DNA of 11,801 nucleotides from an uncultured Eubacteriales bacterium (GTDB lineage Bacteria > Bacillota > Clostridia > Oscillospirales > CAG-272): positions 1 through 11,801 of the forward strand of contig URCP01000088.1 in the NCBI GenBank assembly GCA_900546315.1, given 5' to 3'. Position 1 is the first letter of the stretch. Each line of letters begins with the position of its first letter. The notes beneath the pieces were generated by a model. The model was given only the letters and a program-made list of their open reading frames with translations. It was not told where the DNA came from and made no database searches. The translations under genes and the position numbers were made by a program. Shown here piece by piece: positions 5,980-11,801 of this stretch.

Positions 5980-6918
5980 ATGCAGCTATTCACAGACACA
6001 ATTGAATGTTTTACAGATCTCGAACCGATACAATTCATGCGCCATAGCTTCCAGAAGGACGAAATAACGCATAGTGACAAATCAAACCATATGCACCCGT
6101 TCTGCGAACTCTACGTGCTGCTCGACGGCGAGGTGGATTTCAACCTCGGCGACCGGACAAGGCGTCTGAGCACAACCGGGGCTGATGCACGCGGCTGGAT
6201 AGTGATAACACGTGCCGGCGAGTTTCACAGTGCTCTCGTCAGAATGCACAATTACGATCATTTCTATATGTTTTTTGACGATAGGTGCCTGCCGAAGCAC
6301 AAGGAAGACGAGTACCCTTTGCGCGATTTCATGAACCGGGAGGCTTATGAAGACAATATTTTCCAGCCGTCCGCCGAGGCATGGGACGAAATATCAACGT
6401 TTATAGGCAAAATGACGGAGCTTGCGCGCTCGGAACATCCGCTCCGGCAGTACGAGGAGTTTTCGGCGGCGCTCGGGCTTATAACGCTCGTCTCGCGCGA
6501 GTGGACACGCGTTTTCGGAGAGAAAAAAGTTGAGGAAAACCCGGCGAACGCGGAAAATAATTGCATATCAAGCCCGATAGTGCGACGCGCCGTGACATAT
6601 ATTGAAAATAATTTTCGGACATTGAGATCCCTCGCGGCTGTCGCGGAATCCTGCGGCGTTTCGCAGTCGTATCTTTCACGTGTTTTTCACGAGCAGATTG
6701 GCCAGCGACCGAACGAATATCTGCGGCGCAAGCGTCTCGAGTACGCGAAAACACTGCTGTTGAACGGATTTGACGTTACGAGTGTTTGTTATCACGTCGG
6801 ATTTGGCGATTATTCACATTTTATACAGGTGTTTCGAAAATATGAGGGCACGACGCCGCTCGCGTTTCAGCAGACGCATGGGGTGATGCGCAATGATTAT
6901 CATACAACACCGGATTAA
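5980..6918 (+). CDS. AraC-family transcriptional regulator
   Basis: The 312-residue protein has an N-terminal cupin-like sensing domain (about residues 30-100, with HMHPFCELYVLLDGEVDF and later EFHSALVRMHNYDHF) and a C-terminal AraC/XylS double helix-turn-helix domain (about 200-298). The latter shows LAAVAESCGVSQSYLSRVFH for the first HTH and VCYHVGFGDYSHFIQVFRKY followed by GTTPLAF for the second, the best conserved part of the family. Proteins of this form usually sense a sugar or related metabolite and activate neighbouring genes. The gene diverges from the CBM9 protein gene over a 164-base region with promoters on both strands, so that gene is the prime target candidate; ligand and target are inference. 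Start: GGAGG with seven bases spacing before ATG 5980. Confidence 0.93.
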   Translation: MQLFTDTIECFTDLEPIQFMRHSFQKDEITHSDKSNHMHPFCELYVLLDGEVDFNLGDRTRRLSTTGADARGWIVITRAGEFHSALVRMHNYDHFYMFFDDRCLPKHKEDEYPLRDFMNREAYEDNIFQPSAEAWDEISTFIGKMTELARSEHPLRQYEEFSAALGLITLVSREWTRVFGEKKVEENPANAENNCISSPIVRRAVTYIENNFRTLRSLAAVAESCGVSQSYLSRVFHEQIGQRPNEYLRRKRLEYAKTLLLNGFDVTSVCYHVGFGDYSHFIQVFRKYEGTTPLAFQQTHGVMRNDYHTTPD

Positions 6919-6982
6919 GTTTATAAAGCAACCGTCATATTGCACAAAAGATAACGCATGCGGAAGAATTTTCAAAAAAGAC
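6919..6982. other. Short gap after the AraC-family gene
   Basis: No convincing hairpin plus T-run is visible behind the AraC stop codon, so the end of that transcript is not defined here. Confidence 0.5.
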
Positions 6983-7011
6983 TTGAAACCTGCGCGCAAA
7001 TATGATATAAT
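6983..7011 (+). promoter_or_regulatory. Strong promoter of the LCP gene
   Basis: TTGAAA (6983-6988), a 17-base spacer and TATAAT (7006-7011), preceded by TGA to give an extended -10, match a sigma-A promoter very well. A second TATAAT follows directly (7011-7016). Transcription should start near 7018. Confidence 0.8.
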
Positions 7012-7031
7012 ATAATGTAATAAATTTGCGC
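6994..7031. promoter_or_regulatory. Inverted repeat framing the -10 box of the LCP promoter
   Basis: GCGCAAAT (6994-7001) and ATTTGCGC (7024-7031) are perfect 8-base inverted arms, 22 bases apart. The left arm lies in the promoter spacer and the right arm just after the expected start of transcription. The left arm would not be transcribed, so this is better explained as a DNA-level operator than as an RNA hairpin. The cognate regulator is unknown. Confidence 0.5.
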
Positions 7032-7042
7032 CCGCGTGAGAT

Positions 7043-8188
7043 ATGCCCGCGGCACATGAAATGCGGAAAACACGGAACAAATTCCGCCCGCTCGCGTCAA
7101 ATAACGCGAAAGATCCGCATCAGGCGGCGACGGGAGCCCCGGACGCCGCGCAGCCTTACAGGAGTTTACGAAAAATGCTCTCAGCACTGAGAAATTTTGC
7201 GATTACATTTGTGATTGCCGCGTTGATTTTTGGCATGATCGCGTATTTTATCGTCGGCTTCGTGCTCGACACGCTGACCGTGGCGATTTCCGGCAACACG
7301 TCGGACGAGCCGATCGACGCGGACATCGAGACGGTGACTCTGCCGCCGTCCGACGAAACAACAAACACGCCCCCGCCGGAAGAAGAGCCGATTGAGGGCG
7401 AAACATTCAATATTCTGCTCATAGGAACCGACTATCAGCCGAAAATTTTTGACGATTATGACTACGAATCCCGGTGGACCGGCAACGGCTTCCCGGATCA
7501 TCGTTCGCGAAAATGGACGGCGGACATGTTGATCATGATGCGCGTCGATAAGGAGAACCGGAAGTTCATATTCTGCGCGCTGCCCTCGTCCACGCGGGTG
7601 ATGGTCGACGGAATCGGCACCAGACTTGGTGATATTTATCCACAAAAAGGCATAGAATTTCTTTGCGGAAAAGTTACGGGTTTGACCGGACTGCCAATAG
7701 ATTATTACGCAGTGATGAACGCAGACGCGATAAAATCGGCGATCGACACGGTCGGCGGAATCAGCTATTATGTCCCGGAGGATATGAATTATGAGGATCC
7801 GGATCAGGACCTCGTGATTGACCTCAAGAAAGGTACTTCGACAATTGACGGAGCAAAAGCCGTGCAGCTGCTGCGCTACCGCGGCTACGTTTCCGGAGAC
7901 GTCGGACGCATGAATACGTGCATCGGTTTTCTCGAGGCTGTTCTCGCAAAATTTACAAATATTACATATCTCACAAAAGTATTCGATCTCTATAAGTCGG
8001 TTTCAGACTATATGACAACGAGCTTTACATCTGACGATCTGACAAAGCACCTCGACTTGATTTTTGCCTACTCAAAATTCGAGCAGGTGATAGTGAATTA
8101 TCCGGGTTCGACAAAGACGATTGATGGCGAGGAATGGTTCGAACCGTCGATAAATTCCGCTATCGATATTTTTGATAGCTACAAATAA
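7043..8188 (+). CDS. LytR-CpsA-Psr (LCP) family protein
   Basis: The 381-residue protein has a cytoplasmic N-terminus of about 50 residues, one membrane span (about 51-77), a Pro/Glu/Thr-rich linker (about 85-120) and an extracellular LCP domain (about 122-305). Recognisable blocks are FNILLIGTDYQP, TADMLIMMRVD, LPIDYYAVMN, AIDTVGGISYYVPEDM, STIDGAKAVQLLRYRGY and SGDVGRMN. LCP enzymes move lipid-linked polymers such as teichoic acid or capsule onto peptidoglycan. Arg278, Arg280, Asp286 and Arg289 match family residues, but the arginine expected before the conserved Asp161 is Thr159, and the usual PRD block reads LPSST (180-184). The tail after about 305 is a short helical extension. ATG 7043 sits about 25 bases after the promoter start, with only weak GTGAG upstream; ATG 7175, behind GGAG, would begin just before the membrane span and is an alternative. 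Confidence 0.88.
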   Translation: MPAAHEMRKTRNKFRPLASNNAKDPHQAATGAPDAAQPYRSLRKMLSALRNFAITFVIAALIFGMIAYFIVGFVLDTLTVAISGNTSDEPIDADIETVTLPPSDETTNTPPPEEEPIEGETFNILLIGTDYQPKIFDDYDYESRWTGNGFPDHRSRKWTADMLIMMRVDKENRKFIFCALPSSTRVMVDGIGTRLGDIYPQKGIEFLCGKVTGLTGLPIDYYAVMNADAIKSAIDTVGGISYYVPEDMNYEDPDQDLVIDLKKGTSTIDGAKAVQLLRYRGYVSGDVGRMNTCIGFLEAVLAKFTNITYLTKVFDLYKSVSDYMTTSFTSDDLTKHLDLIFAYSKFEQVIVNYPGSTKTIDGEEWFEPSINSAIDIFDSYK

Positions 8189-8207
8189 CACAAAATTAAC
8201 ACAAAAT
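8186..8207 (+). repeat. Tandem 11-base repeat at the LCP stop codon
   Basis: TAACACAAAAT occurs twice back to back (8186-8196 and 8197-8207). The first copy begins with the LCP stop codon TAA and the second brings another in-frame or near-frame TAA. It fills half of the 43-base gap before glyQS and probably arose by slippage duplication. Confidence 0.6.
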
Positions 8208-8231
8208 CATCACCATTAAGGAGATAGAATA

Positions 8232-9632
8232 ATGAAAAACACAGAAAAAACAATGGACAAAATCGTCGCGTTGTGTAAAACGCGCGGCTTCGTCTTCCCG
8301 GGCAGCGAAATTTACGGCGGTCTCGCGAACTCGTGGGACTACGGTCCCCTCGGCGTTGAGCTGAAGAACAACGTAAAGCGTGCATGGTGGAAGAAATTTG
8401 TTCAGGAGAACCCGTACAACGTCGGACTCGATTCCGCGATCCTTATGAATCCGGAAGTCTGGGTTGCGTCCGGTCACGTCGCGACTTTCAACGACCCGCT
8501 GATCGACTGCAAGGCGTGCAAAATGCGTCATCGCGCGGACAAACTTGTTGAACAATTTGTGAAAGATAACAACATCACAGACGTGAACGTCGAGGCGATG
8601 GATGGCGAAGCGCTGCTCGCGTACATCCGCGAGAACAAGGTTCCCTGCCCTGGCTGCGGCAAGTCAGATTTCACTGACATCCGCAAGTTCAACCTGATGT
8701 TCAAGACCCATCAGGGCGTCACCGAGGATTCCGCGAGCGAGGTTTACCTCCGCCCGGAAACCGCGCAGGGTATTTTCGTCAATTTCCCGTCGATTCAGCG
8801 TACTACAAGACGCAAACTTCCCTTCGGCGTCTGCCAGGTCGGAAAATCGTTCAGAAACGAGATCACTCCCGGCAACTTCATCTTCAGAATTCGTGAATTT
8901 GAACAAATGGAGCTTGAGTTCTTCTGCAAGCCGGACACCGACCTCGAGTGGTTCCAGTACTGGCGCACCTACGCGCACAATTGGCTGAAGTCGCTCAACA
9001 TCAGCGACGAAAATCTGCGCCTGCGCGACCACGAGAAGGAGGAGCTTTCCTTCTATTCGAAGGCTACTACGGATTTCGAGTATTTGTTCCCGTTCGGTTG
9101 GGGCGAGCTCTGGGGCGTCGCGGACAGAACGAACTACGACCTGACCCAGCACGCAAAGCATTCCGGACAGGATCTCACTTATTTCGACCCGGAGACGAAC
9201 GAGCGTTACATCCCGTACGTGGTCGAGCCGTCGCTCGGCGCCGACAGAATGACGCTTGCCCTGCTCTGCGAGGCGTATGACGAGGAGGTCATCGACGCTG
9301 AAAAGAACGATGTCCGCACTGTCATGCACTTCCATCCGGCGATCGCGCCGTACAAGGTCGCGGTTCTTCCGTTGTCGAAGAAGCTCGCGCCCGAGGCAGC
9401 CGAGATCTGGAATCAGCTGTCGAAGGATTTCATGACAGATTTCGACGAGACCGGTTCAATCGGCAAGCGTTACCGCCGCGAGGACGAGATCGGCACCCCG
9501 CTCTGCGTCACTTACGACTTCGATTCGAAGGAAGATGGCTGCGTAACGGTCCGCGACCGCGACACGATGGAGCAGGTCCGCATTCCGATCGCTGAGCTGA
9601 ACGCTTACATCGCTGAAAAGATCAAATTCTAA
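8232..9632 (+). CDS. glyQS: Glycine--tRNA ligase, single-chain dimeric type
   Basis: The 466-residue enzyme charges tRNA-Gly with glycine. It is the alpha2 (eukaryote/archaea-like) class IIa form, not the bacterial alpha2beta2 form. Visible marks: N-terminal GFVFPGSEIYGGLANSWDYGP, a metal-binding insertion with CKAC (Cys93, Cys96) and CPGC (Cys139, Cys142), motif 2 GKSFRNEITPGNFIFRIREF (205-223), the glycine-site region EPSLGADR (332-339, motif 3), and a C-terminal anticodon-binding domain from about 375. The length fits the family. ATG 8232 has AAGGAG eight bases upstream. The gene follows the LCP gene after 43 bases without a visible promoter or terminator, so it is likely read from the LCP promoter or from one inside the LCP gene. 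No T-box leader is present. Confidence 0.97.
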   Translation: MKNTEKTMDKIVALCKTRGFVFPGSEIYGGLANSWDYGPLGVELKNNVKRAWWKKFVQENPYNVGLDSAILMNPEVWVASGHVATFNDPLIDCKACKMRHRADKLVEQFVKDNNITDVNVEAMDGEALLAYIRENKVPCPGCGKSDFTDIRKFNLMFKTHQGVTEDSASEVYLRPETAQGIFVNFPSIQRTTRRKLPFGVCQVGKSFRNEITPGNFIFRIREFEQMELEFFCKPDTDLEWFQYWRTYAHNWLKSLNISDENLRLRDHEKEELSFYSKATTDFEYLFPFGWGELWGVADRTNYDLTQHAKHSGQDLTYFDPETNERYIPYVVEPSLGADRMTLALLCEAYDEEVIDAEKNDVRTVMHFHPAIAPYKVAVLPLSKKLAPEAAEIWNQLSKDFMTDFDETGSIGKRYRREDEIGTPLCVTYDFDSKEDGCVTVRDRDTMEQVRIPIAELNAYIAEKIKF

Positions 9633-9638
9633 TGAGAT

Positions 9639-9666
9639 AACGCCCATCGGTCAGCCGATGGGCGTT
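9639..9666 (+). terminator. Perfect hairpin directly after glyQS
   Basis: AACGCCCATCGG (9639-9650) and CCGATGGGCGTT (9655-9666) form a perfect 12-pair stem with a TCAG loop, seven bases after the stop codon. The following bases are only weakly T-rich, so it may protect the mRNA end or work with the next hairpin rather than terminate alone. Confidence 0.7.
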
Positions 9667-9679
9667 CCAATATTCATGA

Positions 9680-9725
9680 AAAAATACACGCCCACTGCAT
9701 AAATATACAGCGAGCGTGTATTTTT
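9680..9725. terminator. Bidirectional terminator between glyQS and apeB
   Basis: AAAAATACACGC (9680-9691) and GCGTGTATTTTT (9714-9725) are perfect 12-base arms around a 22-base loop that can itself pair (CTG/CAG). The arms end in A- and T-runs, so the structure works on both strands. The stop codon of the minus-strand aminopeptidase (9724-9726) overlaps the outer end of the right arm. Confidence 0.85.
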
Positions 9726-11115
9726 ATACGATCTCGACAGAGCCGTTCTTAACCAAAAGTGACGACGAGAAGAATTCCTTCATCGCGTTTATCATGTAAC
9801 CAGTATCGAAAGCTCCACAAGTTTCGTACGAAGAGTGCATAGCGAGCTGAGCAACGCCGATATCGACCGCGTGCAGCGGCACTTTTGTGTTCGAGATGCT
9901 TCCGAGCGTCGATCCGCCGCGGATGTCCGAGCGGTTGCAGAACATCTGGGTCGGAACTCCGACTTTTTTACACATTTCGAGGAAAATTGCCGATGAGTAG
10001 GAATCGGTCGTGTAGAGCTGCGCCGCGTTGTATTTGATGACGACGCCGCCATTGAGCCGCGGACGATGTGTCGGATCGGCGAGTTCGGGATGGTTCGGGT
10101 GAACCGCGTGCGCGTTGTCCGCGGAAAGAAGCATCGAAGACGCGAGCATCCGGCGATAAGCCGCGATGGAGTTCCCCGCCGAATTCGTGCAGTATGCTCC
10201 GAAACAGTCACACTTTGCTCCACAAACTTCGAGCGCCGATGTGACGCGGAGCAGTGTGTCGGCAAGAAAGGTTGAACCGGCTCCCTGCATAGTTGCGCTG
10301 CCGACCTCTTCGTTATCGGCGACAAACATAACTGGTATAGAATGATCGGAATTGGTCAAGTTGTCCAATTCAGAATCGGTAAAAGCTTCGAAAGCCGAGA
10401 AAGCACACTGAAGATCGTCGAGCTTCGGCGACGAAATGAACTCCTTCGAGCGTCCCCAGACAGATTGCCTCTGGCGGTTCACGAGGAAAAGGTCATGCGA
10501 CAAAATGTTGTCCGGGTCAACTCCGGCGGCTTCGGCGACAATCTTCATAAGACTTCCCTGCGGCTTCTCGTCCGGTCCGGCGAGACCGAAGAGCGGAACG
10601 AGGTCCTGCGCGGGGTTATATACGATCCCGTCGTTTGATTTCAACATATGGATCGCGACATGCGGAATTATCAACAGATCGTCGTCCACACTGACGAGCT
10701 TTTCGACGATTCTTCCGTTTTCGCGGACCATGATCCGACCCGCGACCGAGAGCGGGCGGTCAAACCACGAGTCGAGGATCATTCCGCCGTAGCGTTCGGT
10801 GTTCAGCCTGATATAATTTTCCGGTCCGGAGAGCTCCGGGTTCGGCTTGACCCTGAAAGTCGGTGAGTCCGAGTGAGAAGCAACGACCATAAAACCGCCG
10901 ACGACACGCTCCGGGATCCGGAACGCTATGATTGACGAGGAGTTACGGGTGACAAAATACTTACCGCCGACTTCGACAGACCAATCTTCGCCCTCAGACA
11001 GCTCAATATAGCCTTTTTCGATCAATTTTCGCCTGATATTATCGATCGCGTGATAGCAGCTCGGGCTCGACCTGATAAAATCGAGCAGACGCACGGACGG
11101 TGTATTCTGTTCCAT
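9724..11115 (-). CDS. apeB: M18 family aminopeptidase (aspartyl aminopeptidase type)
   Basis: The 463-residue protein is a cytosolic dizinc aminopeptidase of MEROPS family M18, which removes N-terminal residues, often acidic ones, from peptides. The metal and catalytic residues are present in order: His81 (ASHSDSP), Asp233 (SSPKLDDLQ), Glu269-Glu270 (DNEEVGS), Asp333 (SADNAHAVHPNHPE) and His427 (AMHSSYE). The RLNGGVVIKYN and RSDIRGGSTLG blocks are also typical. The open frame extends to an ATG at 11134-11136, but the Shine-Dalgarno AAGGAG lies inside that extension, six bases before the ATG at 11113-11115, so I use the latter. It is convergent with glyQS and 63 bases downstream of the pseudouridine synthase gene on the same strand. 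A role in peptide turnover or amino acid recovery is inferred from the family. Confidence 0.94.
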   Translation of the reverse strand: MEQNTPSVRLLDFIRSSPSCYHAIDNIRRKLIEKGYIELSEGEDWSVEVGGKYFVTRNSSSIIAFRIPERVVGGFMVVASHSDSPTFRVKPNPELSGPENYIRLNTERYGGMILDSWFDRPLSVAGRIMVRENGRIVEKLVSVDDDLLIIPHVAIHMLKSNDGIVYNPAQDLVPLFGLAGPDEKPQGSLMKIVAEAAGVDPDNILSHDLFLVNRQRQSVWGRSKEFISSPKLDDLQCAFSAFEAFTDSELDNLTNSDHSIPVMFVADNEEVGSATMQGAGSTFLADTLLRVTSALEVCGAKCDCFGAYCTNSAGNSIAAYRRMLASSMLLSADNAHAVHPNHPELADPTHRPRLNGGVVIKYNAAQLYTTDSYSSAIFLEMCKKVGVPTQMFCNRSDIRGGSTLGSISNTKVPLHAVDIGVAQLAMHSSYETCGAFDTGYMINAMKEFFSSSLLVKNGSVEIV

Positions 11116-11162
11116 TTCCGACTCCTTAATATGCAAATATTGAATAAAGAAAAATGCAAGCG

Positions 11163-11180
11163 GATGAATAAATATTCATC
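11163..11180. repeat. Perfect AT-rich palindrome between rsuA-family gene and apeB
   Basis: GATGAATAAATATTCATC has perfect 8-base arms with a two-base centre. It begins at the stop codon of the pseudouridine synthase gene and lies about 50 bases before the apeB start. As RNA it gives a weak stem followed by a T-rich stretch; as DNA it could be an operator for apeB. Confidence 0.4.
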
Positions 11181-11801
11181 ATGCTTTGACGGGCGGTGTA
11201 TAGCCGAGCAATGACAGATCATCATCCGTCAGATACCGCCATTCGCCGGGCGCAAGCCCTTCATCGAGCGAAAGTCCGCCGAGACTGACTCTTTTCAGTG
11301 TGAAAACATGGCATCCGACCGATTTTATCATCAGTTTGATCTGATGCTTTTTCCCTTCGGTGACCGTGAGATAGCCGCAGCTGACCGGTCCTTCCGGGTT
11401 TTTCATCCATTTCGCGCGCCGCTTCGCAGGCAATAAGGAAAAAACATTGCGAACAGTGCATTTTCCAGCGGGCTCATACTTCGCCGGCATCGCGTTGTAG
11501 TTTTTATGATAGAGCTCGATACCGTTTTCAAGGCGCCTTGCGTCTTCATCGGTAATATCCCCGAACGCGCGGAAAAAATACCGCTTTTCGACATGATGTC
11601 CCGGCTGAAGAATGCTGTAATCGAGTTTTCCGTCGTCAGTGAGCAACAGAAGCCCTTCGGTATCGATATCGAGCCGACCGACCGGATGGAGCGTCCCGAC
11701 GACCTCCTTCGGAAGCCCGTCGAGACAATCCATCACTGTCGAATGCGTATCGTCGCGGCAGGCGGTGACGCAGCCGGACGGTTTATTGAGCATTATGTAG
11801 A
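11179..11801 (-). CDS. rsuA: Pseudouridine synthase, RsuA/RluB family (5' end outside window)
   Basis: The frame is open to the right edge: before MLNKPSG it reads YI, the normal continuation of the family pattern YIMLNKPSG, so the ATG at 11791-11793 is internal. About 206 residues are visible; the N-terminal S4 RNA-binding domain should lie beyond the window. The catalytic motif GRLDIDTEGLLLLTDDG is intact (catalytic Asp 42 residues after the start of MLNKP), followed by EKRYFFRAF, TVTEGKKHQIKLMIKSVG and LKRVSLGGLSLDEGLAPGEWRYL. The enzyme converts a specific uridine in rRNA to pseudouridine. The pattern suits RsuA (16S rRNA position 516 in E. coli) somewhat better than RluB, but the S4 part would be needed to decide. 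Ends in TGA at 11179-11181. Confidence 0.88.
   Translation of the reverse strand, partial: YIMLNKPSGCVTACRDDTHSTVMDCLDGLPKEVVGTLHPVGRLDIDTEGLLLLTDDGKLDYSILQPGHHVEKRYFFRAFGDITDEDARRLENGIELYHKNYNAMPAKYEPAGKCTVRNVFSLLPAKRRAKWMKNPEGPVSCGYLTVTEGKKHQIKLMIKSVGCHVFTLKRVSLGGLSLDEGLAPGEWRYLTDDDLSLLGYTPPVKA

Noticed and set aside
8189..8231. T-box riboswitch before glyQS
   Set aside because: The gap is too short and has no T-box or specifier-stem sequence.
8664..9335. Minus-strand open frame of 223 codons opposite glyQS
   Set aside because: It lies wholly inside the glycyl-tRNA synthetase gene, has no ribosome binding site and its repeated Glu/Leu/Val text mirrors the codon bias of the true gene.
1..11801. 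CRISPR array, insertion sequence or tRNA/rRNA gene
   Set aside because: No spaced identical repeats, no transposase reading frame with terminal inverted repeats, and no cloverleaf or rRNA-like stretch were recognised on either strand.

Overview
The window looks like a chromosomal segment of a low-to-mid GC Gram-positive bacterium of the class Clostridia, probably an uncultured gut-type relative of Oscillospiraceae. This placement is inferred from the gene mix (LytR-CpsA-Psr wall ligase, single-chain glycyl-tRNA synthetase, M18 aminopeptidase, fused HTH-BirA, LLH-type holin), from purine-rich Shine-Dalgarno sites and from TGnTATAAT promoters. No ribosomal RNA or other marker fixes the species.

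Layout from left to right: (1) an FtsX-type ABC permease that enters from the left edge, followed 44 bases later by its LolD/MacB-like ATPase; (2) birA, the bifunctional biotin ligase/repressor; (3) a convergent three-gene block on the minus strand that reads as a phage lysis cassette: a small one-span membrane protein, a GH25 lysozyme without signal peptide, and an LLH-type holin. It has its own extended -10 promoter and a terminator it appears to share with birA; (4) a secreted, C-terminally anchored protein with a CBM9-like domain on the minus strand, divergent from an AraC-family regulator on the plus strand; (5) an LCP-family membrane protein with a strong promoter whose -10 box sits inside an 8+8 inverted repeat, followed by glyQS; (6) on the minus strand, the M18 aminopeptidase apeB, convergent with glyQS across two hairpins, and a pseudouridine synthase of the RsuA family that runs off the right edge.

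The parts with the most to offer are the isolated lysis cassette, which has no other phage gene around it and carries a host-like promoter, and the AraC/CBM9 divergent pair. The cassette could be a prophage relic or a domesticated holin/endolysin export or lysis device. The C-terminal third of its lysozyme carries two copies of a motif of about 28 residues that I could not assign to a named wall-binding repeat. The LCP protein also lacks two arginines expected in the pyrophosphate-lipid site. The rest is ordinary housekeeping content. Many long open frames on the opposite strand of the GC-rich genes are shadows and are not listed.
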